From Lepturacanthus savala (taxonomy: Eukaryota > Chordata > Actinopteri > Scombriformes > Trichiuridae): DNA of 64,000 nt. The stretch covers positions 38,402,780 to 38,466,779 of the forward strand of contig CM060464.1 of NCBI GenBank assembly GCA_030544235.1, given 5' to 3'. A program made the position numbers and the translations under genes. A model generated the notes under the pieces. That model was given only the letters and a program-made list of their open reading frames with translations, was not told the DNA's origin and did no database searches. This document shows, piece by piece, positions 34,601 through 44,723 of the stretch (the first letter of the stretch is position 1; every line of letters begins with the position of its first letter).

Positions 34601-34942
34601 TATCAGTGTATCATTCATTCATTCCATATCCATTTTAGAATCTATATTCAGTAAATGGATAACGACTTATTTAATTTCTCGTTTTCAAAACAAAAATCGG
34701 AAAACATAACAGCGTATTTTTCGCTGTTTTGAATAGAATATGAGAGAATGGAATTATCATGGGATTTTTGTTCTATTCGTTTTTGGTTTGTATCATTTTC
34801 GTTGTGTTGTGACCAGGAAGTTGTTGACTTTTTTCTTTAGGGAGGCCAGTCTGTCTTTACGGGGTGATTCCATTGGTGGGTGAATCAAGCAGCACGATAA
34901 CTAACTTTTTTGTCAAGGATGGCACACGTGTACGTGCTTTTC
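34601..34942 (+). repeat. Left terminal inverted repeat of a 25-kb element
   Basis: It starts TATCAGTGTATCATTCATTC and matches the reverse complement of 59393-59758 throughout, with small indels. Long shared words include TTAATTTCTCGTTTTCAAAA, ATATGAGAGAATGGAATTAT, CTATTCG, GGGAGGCCAGTCTGTCTTTA and TGATTCCATTGGTGGGT. By eye roughly 85-90% of positions agree. Similarity stops abruptly after GTACGTGCTTTT. Confidence 0.88.
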
Positions 34943-34967
34943 ACAAACTCATTTTACACGTTTTTGT

Positions 34968-35061
34968 CACGTGACAATTTAAAATGTGTTGCACTTTTGT
35001 TTCAGTTTTTTCACGTGACCGTTTTGTGAAATTTGCATCATCACGCCCCCGCCCTCACGTG
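34968..35061. promoter_or_regulatory. Three CACGTG boxes in a promoter-like segment
   Basis: CACGTG occurs at 34968-34973, 35012-35017 and 35056-35061, within 94 bp, just inside the left inverted repeat. A CpG-richer stretch follows (GCGTCGTCATTGCGTCGTCA at about 35121-35140). CACGTG is the E-box bound by USF/MITF-type factors. The position upstream of the donor at 35380 suits a promoter. Confidence 0.45.
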
Positions 35062-35064
35062 AGC

Positions 35065-35379
35065 AAACCTGCCTGTTTTGCTTTTTCTCTCATCATCCAT
35101 GTCTGATCACCACTGTCACTGCGTCGTCATTGCGTCGTCACTGCTCTGAAAGTCCAAAGGGCTGCCATCATTTCTGGGTTCATTATACCCACTGGAGGTG
35201 CACAGAGCTCGGCTGGTTTCAACGCTTCCTACCAGAGCTCTGCCTGGAATACGCAGCTTTCAGCTCTACTTCAGGCTCAGTTTGAGGACTTGTAGCTCAG
35301 GTTAGCGCCAGGATTTCCAGGCAGGAACTACAATTACAGACTCAATTTCAGCTGCTGAACACCTGTCCATCTGTCTCTG
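35065..35379 (+). other. Putative first exon of the captured gene
   Basis: The 3' border is a strong donor, TCTCTG/GTAAGTATAT, at 35379/35380. The last part reads openly (QVSARISRQELQLQTQFQLL then NTCPSVSD) in the frame that continues in the next exon, but an in-frame TGA lies upstream and no ATG follows it. It may be mainly 5' UTR. The start is not defined. Confidence 0.4.
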
Positions 35380-35784
35380 GTAAGTATATCGATGTTTATT
35401 GTGCCAAAATGAATAACGGCGCTGCTCCCAGATGAAACTGAATACGACGCTAACTTGCGTATTATTGTAATTGGGTAAAATTAGCGAACAAGCTAAGCCA
35501 TCATGAGCACACGTTTTGCTTCTTTTTCATCAGCATACATCTACAACATGATCAAAATGATTAATCTGATAATAAATGTGTTAACACAAAGGAATAATAC
35601 TGTTATCCTATGAACTTATTAACTGAAGTTATCAACTAAAAACTAAATACCCAGCCTAATGTATTTGTATAGCACTTATAATACATGAAATTCAACGCTA
35701 AGTGCTTTACAACAAATAAATTACATGCATTGTTTGTTTAAGTACTCTCACATCTGCAGCCACATCAATAAAACAATACAACTA

Positions 35785-35873
35785 TCATATATAGTAGTGA
35801 TGTCATATATAGTAGTGATGTCATATATAGCAGTGATGTCATATATAGTAGTGATGTCATATATAGTAGTGAC
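35785..35873. repeat. 18-bp tandem repeat, five copies
   Basis: TCATATATAGTAGTGATG is repeated five times (starts 35785, 35803, 35821, 35839, 35857) with one T-to-C variant in the third copy and the last copy diverging. It lies in the putative intron 35380-36105. Confidence 0.95.
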
Positions 35874-36105
35874 ATTATGAGTGAAATCATATGTGAATTT
35901 TTGTCCAGTGCCTATGTGGTTGTTTTATAATTAGTCTTGTATGAATTTAATGTTTACTGGAGGCCTATGTATTTGTTTATTTTACTCAAATATTGTTAAA
36001 TGATTTATGTATAATAGACAAGGTCTAAATAAACTATAAACTGCCACCTTACGTATTACTGCATGTGCTACAACTCAGCTAAACTAAATGTTTTCTCTGA
36101 TGCAG

Positions 36106-36194
36106 ATACCACTGGTGACTCTACAGGACCACCACCACCAGCTTCATGTTGGGGTCTCCACTCTGTCCATGATGCTGACATGTCGTCCTCTACA
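36106..36194 (+). pseudogene. Left half of a putative exon, cut by the minisatellite
   Basis: The acceptor TTTTCTCTGATGCAG ends at 36105. With the G from the upstream exon the frame reads DTTGDSTGPPPPASCWGL, then HSVHDADMSSST, and meets TGA at 36195. The same DADMSSST peptide resumes at the far end of the array (58472) and goes on WDGLVEEFMAVPPEEFW. The two halves therefore read as one exon whose middle was replaced by the array. I do not recognise the protein. Confidence 0.5.
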
Positions 36195-39100
36195 TGATTT
36201 ATATAATTATTATATATATTCTATAATCTATATAATATATTCCATGGCTGATGCTGACATGTCGTCCTCTACATGATTTATATAATTATTATATATATTC
36301 TATAATCTATATAATATATTCCATGGCTGATGCTGACATGTCGTCCTCTACATGATCTATATAATTATTATATATATTCTATAATCTATATAATATATTC
36401 CATGGCTGATGCTGACATGTCGTCCTCTACATGATCTATATAATTATTATATATATTCTATAATCTATATAATATATTCCATGGCTGATGCTGACATGTC
36501 GTCCTCTACATGATTTATATAATTATTATATATATTATATAATCTATATAATATATTCCATGACTGATGCTGACATGTCGTCCTCTACATGATCTATATA
36601 ATTATTATATATATTCTATAATCTATATAATATATTCCATGACTGATGCTGACATGTCGTCCTCTACATGATCTATATAATTATTATATATATTCTATAA
36701 TCTATATAATATATTCCATGGCTGATGCTGACATGTCGTCCTCTACATGATTTATATAATTATTATATATATTCTATAATCTATATAATATATTCCATGA
36801 CTGATGCTGACATGTCCTCCTCTACATGATCTATATAATTATTATATATATTCTATAATCTATATAATATATTCCATGACTGATGCTGACATGTCCTTCT
36901 CTACATGATTTATATAATTATTATATATATTCTATAATCTATATAATATATTCCATGGCTGATGCTGACATGTCGTCCTCTACATGATTTATATAATTAT
37001 TATATATATTATATAATCTATATAATATATTCCATGACTGATGCTGACATGTCGTCCTCTACATGATTTATATAATTATTATATATATTCTATAATCTAT
37101 ATAATATATTCCATGGCTGATGCTGACATGTCGTCCTCTACATGATTTATATAATTATTATATATATTCTATAATCTATATAATATATTCCATGGCTGAT
37201 GCTGACATGTCGTCCTCTACATGATTACATTATATAATTATTATATATATTGTATAATCTATAAAATATATTCCATGACTGATGCTGACATGTCATCCTC
37301 TACATGATTACATTATATAATTATTATATATATTCTATAATCTATATAATATATTCCATGGCTGATGCTGACATGTCGTCCTCTACATGATTTATATAAT
37401 TATTATATATATTCTATAATCTATATAATATATTCCATGGCTGATGCTGACATGTCGTCCTCTACATGATTTATATAATTATTATATATATTCTATAATC
37501 TATATAATATATTCCATGACTGATGCTGACATGTCGTCCTCTACATGATTACATTATATAATTATTATATATATTCTATAATCTATATAATATATTCCAT
37601 GACTGATGCTGACATGTCATCCTCTACATGATTACATTATATAATTATTATATATATTCTATAATCTATATAATATATTCCATGGCTGATGCTGACATGT
37701 CGTCCTCTACATGATTTATATAATTATTATATATATTATATAATCTATATAATATATTCCATGACTGATGCTGACATGACGTCCTCTACATGATTTATAT
37801 AATTATTATATATATTCTATAATCTATATAATATATTCCATGGCTGATGCTGACATGTCGTCCTCTACATGATTTATATAATTATTATATATATTCTATA
37901 ATCTATATAATATATTCCATGGCTGATGCTGACATGTCGTCCTCTACATGATTACATTATATAATTATTATATATATTGTATAATCTATAAAATATATTC
38001 CATGACTGATGCTGACATGTCATCCTCTACATGATTACATTATATAATTATTATATATATTCTATAATCTATATAATATATTCCATGGCTGATGCTGACA
38101 TGTCGTCCTCTACATGATTTATATAATTATTATATATATTATATAATCTATATAATATATTCCATGACTGATGCTGACATGTCGTCCTCTACATGATTTA
38201 TATAATTATTATATATATTCTATAATCTATATAATATATTCCATGGCTGATGCTGACATGTCGTCCTCTACATGATTTATATAATTATTATATATATTCT
38301 ATAATCTATATAATATATTCCATGGCTGATGCTGACATGTCGTCCTCTACATGATTACATTATATAATTATTATATATATTGTATAATCTATAAAATATA
38401 TTCCATGACTGATGCTGACATGTCATCCTCTACATGATTACATTATATAATTATTATATATATTCTATAATCTATATAATATATTCCATGGCTGATGCTG
38501 ACATGTCGTCCTCTACATGATTTATATAATTATTATATATATTATATAATCTATATAATATATTCCATGACTGATGCTGACATGTCGTCCTCTACATGAT
38601 TTATATAATTATTATATATATTCTATAATCTATATAATATATTCCATGGCTGATGCTGACATGTCGTCCTCTACATGATTTATATAATTATTATATATAT
38701 TCTATAATCTATATAATATATTCCATGACTGATGCTGACATGTCGTCCTCTACATGATTACATTATATAATTATTATATATATTCTATAATCTATATAAT
38801 ATATTCCATGGCTGATGCTGACATGTCGTCCTCTACATGATTTATATAATTATTATATATATTCTATAATCTATATAATATATTCCATGACTGATGCTGA
38901 CATGTCGTCCTCTACATGATTACATTATATAATTATTATATATATTCTATAATCTATATAATATATTCCATGGCTGATGCTGACATGTCGTCCTCTACAT
39001 GATTTATATAATTATTATATATATTATATAATCTATATAATATATTCCATGACTGATGCTGACATGTCGTCCTCTACATGATTTATATAATTATTATATA

Positions 39101-39805
39101 AATTCTATAATCTATATAATATATTCCATGGCTGATGCTGACATGTCGTCCTCTACATGATTTATATAATTATTATATATATTCTATAATCTATATAATA
39201 TATTCCATGACTGATGCTGACATGTCGTCCTCTACATGATTACATTATATAATTATTATATATATTCTATAATCTATATAATATATTCCATGGCTGATGC
39301 TGACATGTCGTCCTCTACATGATTACATTATATAATTATTATATATATTCTATAATCTATATAATATATTCCATGGCTGATGCTGACATGTCGTCCTCTA
39401 CATGATTTATATAATTATTATATATATTATATAATCTATATAATATATTCCATGACTGATGCTGACATGTCGTCCTCTACATGATTTATATAATTATTAT
39501 ATAAATTCTATAATCTATATAATATATTCCATGGCTGATGCTGACATGTCGTCCTCTACATGATTTATATAATTATTATATATATTCTATAATCTATATA
39601 ATATATTCCATGACTGATGCTGACATGTCGTCTTCTACATGATTACATTATATAATTATTATATATATTCTATAATCTATATAATATATTCCATGGCTGA
39701 TGTTGACATGTCGTCCTCTACATGATTACATTATATAATTATTATATATATTATATAATCTATAAAATATATTCCATGACTGATGCTGACATGTCATCCT
39801 CTACA
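36169..39805. repeat. 79/83-bp minisatellite, left block (about 45 copies)
   Basis: The unit has an AT-rich part of about 50 bp (TATATAATTATTATATATAT, TCTATAATCTATATAATATA) and an exon-like part (CCATGGCTGATGCTGACATG, TCGTCCTCTACATGA). Length is 79 bp when the junction is TGATTTATATAAT and 83 bp when it is TGATTACATTATATAAT. Single-base variants (GGCTG/GACTG, TCGTCC/TCATCC, TTCTATAAT/TTATATAAT) recur in blocks. The short frame M-A/T-DADMSSST-stop is present in nearly every unit but is not a gene by itself. Confidence 0.97.
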
Positions 39806-40412
39806 ATTCAATTCAATTCACTTTATTTTTATAGCCCAATTTTACAACACAGTTGTCTCAAAGTGCTTTACAAAATCCAGTCCAAAGTGACTCAGACATC
39901 CCCCGTCCTTAGACCCTCCTTCTCGGCAAGGAAAAACTCAAAAACCCAGTGGGAAAAAGGAGAAACCTCGAGGAGGACCACAGTGAAGGAGAGATCCACT
40001 CCCATGGACGGACAGGCTATAGATGAATCAGGACTGACAGACATCTATCTGATGATGAAATAATAGTCTATAAAGATGTTTCAGTCTGTAGAGATGCCGT
40101 AGGGTGGGGGCAGAAGGGTGGGTCCAACCAGGCAGGTGAAGGTTCATCAGGGGCCTCGATGAGTCGCATCAGGAGTCGTCATCATTGGGCCTCGTGCGGA
40201 TGAACTGAAACAGTAGCCACTCCCCCGAAGGGGAGTGGGGAGAAGGACTCTGGGTGAATAGTGATGTAAAGACCAAGTATAAAGTAGATCCTGTTTATTA
40301 ATGACAGTGGTACATGGTACCAGAAAGAGATGATAGAGCTCAGTGACTGTACTTCCCCCAGTATTCTCACTCCTAGGGCAGCTTAGACTGAACTGTGGGT
40401 TTAAGTCTACCT

Positions 40413-43400
40413 TTAACTACCCTGACCATAGGCCTTTTGAAACAGAAATGTTTTTAGTCTAGCCTTAAATGCACAGACTGTGTCGGCCTCTTTAATATTA
40501 ATTGGGAGTTGGTTCCATAAGATAGGGGCTTGGTAGCTAAAGGCTCTAGCTCCTACTGTGCTTTTATGGACCCGTGGAACTACCAGTAGACCTGCATTCT
40601 GAGACCGCAGTGTTCTATTTGGATGGTACGGGACCAGAGCATCTTTAAGATAAGAAGGGCCCATCCCATTAATGGTTTTATAAGTGAGGAGTAGGATTTT
40701 AAATTTAATTCTGAACTCAACAGGAAGCCAATGAAGGGTTTGGAGTATGGGGCTGATGTGTTCTCTTCTATTAGTTCCTGTTAGTAAACGAGCCGCTGCG
40801 TTTTGAACCAGCTGAAAACTTTTTAGGGAACTTTTAGGACACGCTACTAATAGGGAGTTACAGTAATCTAGTCTAGATGTAACAAACGCATGGATTAGTT
40901 TTTCAGCATCATTTTTAGATAGGATATTTCTAATTTTGGCTATGTTACGCAGGTGAAAGAAGGCTGTTCTACAGGCTTGATTAATATGAGCTTTAAATGA
41001 TAAGTCTGGCTCAAATAAAACTCCTAGGTTTTTAACTGTGGTGCTAGAGGCTATTTTCACATTATCTAGAGTTACTAGTTGCTCAGATAGGGACTCTCTA
41101 ACACTTTTAGGGCCTAATATAATAACTTCTGTTTTATCAGGGTTAAGTAACAGATAGTTCACAGACATCCAGGTCTTTATGTCTCTAACACAGGCGCTAA
41201 GTTTATGTACTAGCCTGATCTGATCGGGTTTAATTGATAAGTATAGCTGTGTGTCATCTGCGTAGCAGTGGAAATTTATGCCGTGTTTTCTAATAATATT
41301 ACCCAAGGGCAGCATATATAGAGTAAACAAAATGGGCCCTAGGACTGACCCTTGTGGGACACCATAGGTGACTCTTGAGTATGATGATGATTGCTGGTTA
41401 ACGCTAACAAACTGGAACCTATTAGATAAATAGGATTTAAACCAGGAGAGAGCGGATCCTCTAATGCCTATGTCCTGTTCCAATCTCTGCAGTAAGATGC
41501 TATGGTCGATTGTGTCAAACGCAGCACTTAGATCCAGCAGGACCAGAGCCGAGCCCAGCCCATCAGCAGCAGCCAGCAACAAGTCATTAGTGACCTTGAC
41601 TAGTGCTGTTTCAGTGCTGTGATGGGCCCGAAAACCAGACTGAAAATCTTCAAATAAACTGTTGTCCTGTAAGTGCTGACACAGCTGTTTAACTACCACT
41701 CTTTCAAGAACTTTTGAAAGAAAGGGTAGATTTGAAATTGGCCTGTAGTTTACTAAAATATCTGGCTCAAGAGTGTTTTTCTTTAAGAGTGGTTTAATGA
41801 CTGCATGTTTAAAAGCCTGCGGCACGTATCCAGTTATTAGGGACATGTTAATTATATCTAAGATATTATCAATAATTAAGGGCAGCGTCTCTTTAAGTAG
41901 TTTAGTTGGAATTGGGTCTAGAATACACGTAGTTGACTTAGACGACATAATGATTTTAGTTAACTGGGCTGGGTCTGCAGGGGTGAATTTATCCAGTAAT
42001 ATTACTGGGTTTAAAGGGGCTTCTAGGCTTACAGCCTGAGCTTCCTCAGCACTGATGTTTGGAAGGATTTGATCTATTTTATCTCTAATACTTATGATTT
42101 TATTATTAAAGAAATTTAAGAAGTTATCACAGCTGAGACTAACTGGAATAGATGGATCTACTGAGCTGTGACTGTTGGTCAGCCTGGCTACAGTGCTGAA
42201 CAGGAATCTGGGGTTATTCTTATTTTCTTCTATTAATGATGAATAATACCTAGTTTTTGCTTTACGCAGGGCCTGTTTATAAGCCAATAAACTGTTCTTC
42301 CAGGCACTGAGGGAATGATCTGTGCGGGAGCAGCGCCACATCTTTTCTAATTTACGTGTAGCTTTTTTAAGGGAACGGGTTTCAGTATTATACCAGGGAG
42401 ATAATGTCCTGGGTCTAACAGTTTTACATTTTAATGGGGCTACCAGGTCTAAAGCGCTATTGAGGGTGTGCATCGTATTTTCAACTAACTCATCACATGT
42501 AGCAGGACACAACATGTCTGAGCTGCTGTTCTCATAATTATATGTGGGGGTGAATATAGGCTGAATTATCTCTTTATATTTTAAAACGGAATAGTCACAT
42601 AATGCTCTTTTCATTTCAGTTTTAACTACTGGTGAGGAATTATCATTCATTATAAACTGAAAGGTAATTAGGAAGTGATCTGAAAGAACTGGATTATGGG
42701 GGAGAACAACAAGGTCACTAATCTCAATACCATAAGTTAAAACCAGATCCAGGGTGTGCTTGTGACTGTGGGTTGGTTTATTTACATTCTGAGTAAAGCC
42801 AATTCCATCTAGTATGCTGCCAAAAGCGTTACTTAGAGAGTCACTATTGTTATCAACATGTATGTTAAAGTCTCCTACAATTACAATTTTGTCATAGTTT
42901 AACACTATACTGGACAGAAAGGTAGAGAATTCTGCTAAAAATACAGAATAAGGACTAGGAGGGCGATAAACAACTGCAAATAGGGCTGGTTTTTTGTTTG
43001 TCTGCCTGGAATCAGTCATTGATAAAAGCAAAGTTTCAAATGACTGATAGTTATGATTATTTTTGGGACTAACACCTAAACTAGAGTGAGAGATGACTGC
43101 AACTCCTCCACCTCGACCAGTGCTTCTAGCCGTATGAAAGTTAATATGACTAGGTGGAGTGGATTCATTGAGACTCACATACTCATCCTGCTGGAGCCAA
43201 GTTTCTGTTAATGCTAAAATATCCAATTTATAATCACCGACCAGATCATTCACCAGCAGAGATTTAGATGCTATAGACCTAATGTTTAGGAGTCCGCATT
43301 TTATAAGTTTATTGGATGTTACTTTGGTTTTGTTTCTACAGGGAATTATTTTTATTAAATTGTTTGTTCTCTGTCTTATAGGCCTTCTAATGCTAGGTTT

Positions 43401-43544
43401 ATTAAAGCTAACTATACGGGGGATGGACACAGTCTCTATCTGCTTTCCTGAACCTGGGATATGTGACAGCTCAGGGTGAGACGAGTGACTTACAGAGAAG
43501 TGTTTTACACTTCGACTCTGTGCCCGGGCCCCCACTCTATCGGG
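40413..43544 (-). CDS. L2 ORF2: endonuclease and reverse transcriptase
   Basis: The frame is open for about 1043 codons. Counting from the GTG at 43535, an APE-type endonuclease spans about 80-295 (LNIRS, LTETWL with Glu111, GGGVAVI, GDFN 221-224, SDH 285-287). The reverse transcriptase spans about 570-850 (NYRPISNLPFLSKVLE, LVLLDLSAAFD with Asp668, YGVPQGSVLGP, YADD 758-761). The C-terminal part ends in CNSLL, LQTLHWLPV and LKTFLFQKA motifs. All catalytic residues are present. No ATG occurs in frame before residue 173, well inside the endonuclease, so the protein cannot start at a normal AUG of its own. It lies in the same frame as ORF1, three codons and one TGA downstream. The product nicks target DNA and reverse-transcribes the RNA. 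Confidence 0.95.
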   Translation of the reverse strand, partial: PDRVGARAQSRSVKHFSVSHSSHPELSHIPGSGKQIETVSIPRIVSFNKPSIRRPIRQRTNNLIKIIPCRNKTKVTSNKLIKCGLLNIRSIASKSLLVNDLVGDYKLDILALTETWLQQDEYVSLNESTPPSHINFHTARSTGRGGGVAVISHSSLGVSPKNNHNYQSFETLLLSMTDSRQTNKKPALFAVVYRPPSPYSVFLAEFSTFLSSIVLNYDKIVIVGDFNIHVDNNSDSLSNAFGSILDGIGFTQNVNKPTHSHKHTLDLVLTYGIEISDLVVLPHNPVLSDHFLITFQFIMNDNSSPVVKTEMKRALCDYSVLKYKEIIQPIFTPTYNYENSSSDMLCPATCDELVENTMHTLNSALDLVAPLKCKTVRPRTLSPWYNTETRSLKKATRKLEKMWRCSRTDHSLSAWKNSLLAYKQALRKAKTRYYSSLIEENKNNPRFLFSTVARLTNSHSSVDPSIPVSLSCDNFLNFFNNKIISIRDKIDQILPNISAEEAQAVSLEAPLNPVILLDKFTPADPAQLTKIIMSSKSTTCILDPIPTKLLKETLPLIIDNILDIINMSLITGYVPQAFKHAVIKPLLKKNTLEPDILVNYRPISNLPFLSKVLERVVVKQLCQHLQDNSLFEDFQSGFRAHHSTETALVKVTNDLLLAAADGLGSALVLLDLSAAFDTIDHSILLQRLEQDIGIRGSALSWFKSYLSNRFQFVSVNQQSSSYSRVTYGVPQGSVLGPILFTLYMLPLGNIIRKHGINFHCYADDTQLYLSIKPDQIRLVHKLSACVRDIKTWMSVNYLLLNPDKTEVIILGPKSVRESLSEQLVTLDNVKIASSTTVKNLGVLFEPDLSFKAHINQACRTAFFHLRNIAKIRNILSKNDAEKLIHAFVTSRLDYCNSLLVACPKSSLKSFQLVQNAAARLLTGTNRREHISPILQTLHWLPVEFRIKFKILLLTYKTINGMGPSYLKDALVPYHPNRTLRSQNAGLLVVPRVHKSTVGARAFSYQAPILWNQLPINIKEADTVCAFKARLKTFLFQKAYGQGS

Positions 43545-43547
43545 TCA
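43545..43547 (-). other. Single in-frame TGA between L2 ORF1 and ORF2
   Basis: The codons around it are AAA TGA CCC GAT AGA GTG. The base after the stop is C, the context most permissive for readthrough of UGA. It could be a programmed readthrough site making an ORF1-ORF2 fusion, or a CGA-to-TGA mutation in an ancestrally single reading frame. Confidence 0.75.
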
Positions 43548-44426
43548 TTTAGGTAAACTAAGTCTTGGGGCCATATTTCTGCTTAGGACAGAGGCTCCTT
43601 CCTGAGTCGGATGGATGCCATCTCTCCGGATGAGCCCAGGCTTTCCCCAAAATGCGCGCCAATTATCAATAAAAACTATATCGTTTTTAGGGCACCACCT
43701 AGCTAACCAGCGGTTAAAGGATGAGAAGCGGGAGTACATCTCATCACTGACCAGATTGGGCAGGGGTCCAGAGAATGCTACGGTGTCAGCCATCGATTTA
43801 GCGAGTTTGCACACCGATTCTACATTCAATTTCAGAATCTCTGATTGTCTCCGCCGGGCGTCGTTACCACCTGCATGGATCACGATGCGGCGGAATCTAG
43901 CCCTACTCTGCTTTAAAAGCCTAAGGTTACCTTCGATGTCACCGACTCTGGCCCCTGGATAACACCTAACAGACGCCGCTGGGTGTTTCACGTCTCTGAC
44001 TATAGAACTTCCAATTATGAGTGTGTCTGGTTCAGCCGGTGTGGCGCTGAGAGGGTCAAACCTGTTACTGACGTGAAGCTGTTGGTGCACTACGTGTTTG
44101 CGCTTAGCACTACGTTTCCCCCGGACTGTCACAAACCCGTCGCTACTCTTTCCCGGCTGCGCGGGACTCACTGGGGGGCTAACCATGCTAGCGTTTCTAC
44201 CGCTGCAGGCACGGCCGGCGGTCCCTGCTGCTACCTGGCTAAAGCTAGGCTTAGCCTCCAAAGCGCGGAGCCGTGCCTCTAACTCTGACACCCTAGCCTC
44301 CAGCCCTGACACTAAGCTACACTTTCTACAGCTACTCCTATCCTCAGTAAAGGAGGCCGGGAACTCACTGAACATACAGCACACAGAGCAGAACAGACGG
44401 GAGGGAGAGAGCAGGGGGCTAGCCAT
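43545..44426 (-). CDS. L2 ORF1: esterase-type RNA-binding protein
   Basis: A 293-residue protein starts at an ATG (44424-44426). A Cys cluster (CSVC near 13-16, CRKC near 33-36) may bind zinc. A short coiled coil follows (SGLEARVSELEARLRALEA, about 40-58). An SGNH/GDSL-type esterase domain has block I GSSIVRD (about 140), block III HAGGND (about 190) and block V DGIHPT (about 270). Esterase ORF1 proteins are characteristic of CR1 and L2 LINEs and act in the RNA particle. It ends with a TGA at 43545-43547, after which the same frame stays open into ORF2. Confidence 0.93.
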   Translation of the reverse strand: MASPLLSPSRLFCSVCCMFSEFPASFTEDRSSCRKCSLVSGLEARVSELEARLRALEAKPSFSQVAAGTAGRACSGRNASMVSPPVSPAQPGKSSDGFVTVRGKRSAKRKHVVHQQLHVSNRFDPLSATPAEPDTLIIGSSIVRDVKHPAASVRCYPGARVGDIEGNLRLLKQSRARFRRIVIHAGGNDARRRQSEILKLNVESVCKLAKSMADTVAFSGPLPNLVSDEMYSRFSSFNRWLARWCPKNDIVFIDNWRAFWGKPGLIRRDGIHPTQEGASVLSRNMAPRLSLPK

Positions 44427-44723
44427 TGCTCGGTAGAGCGAGGCTAGCAGCTAACGCTAATAGAAGAGAAGTTGATTAAGTAAAAATAAACCTTTTGGTT
44501 AAGGTTAAACACTATCCTTTAGCTCCGGAGCTTGGTGAGCCAACCGGAGTCTAATTCGGATAATCACTAAGTGCTCCGAATTTGTAATTTGTAGATTAAG
44601 TTCACAATAAAGGAGCGCTAAACGAGAGAGCGTCTGGCAACGACAACAACAGGCAACAAGTGAACGTAACACACTCACCGGATGTGACGTCGAGGGTTCC
44701 AGGAAGGACAAAGGACAGGAAGG

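Larger units (their letters stand above)
39806..44723 (-). mobile_element. L2-type LINE, near-intact, inside the minisatellite
   Basis: This is a 4.9-kb element with a 5' UTR of about 300 bp (44427-44723), ORF1, ORF2, a 3' UTR of about 600 bp and a 3' tail of TGAATTGAATTGAAT (39806-39820 on the plus strand as ATTCA repeats). The array is continuous on both sides: the left block ends CCTCTACA and the right block starts ACATGATTACATT, with ACA as a possible 3-bp duplication. The ATTGA tail and esterase ORF1 fit the L2 (Maui-like) clade. Only one codon prevents an uninterrupted coding region, so it is young. Confidence 0.95.

Noticed and set aside
39722..40063. Plus-strand open frame of 113 codons across the array/L2 border
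   Set aside because: It is a chance frame made of minisatellite and L2 3' UTR read backwards.
43535..43535. Independent start of L2 ORF2 at GTG 43535
   Set aside because: GTG is not a normal eukaryotic start; the frame simply continues from ORF1 after the TGA, so I give ORF2 as open from 43544.
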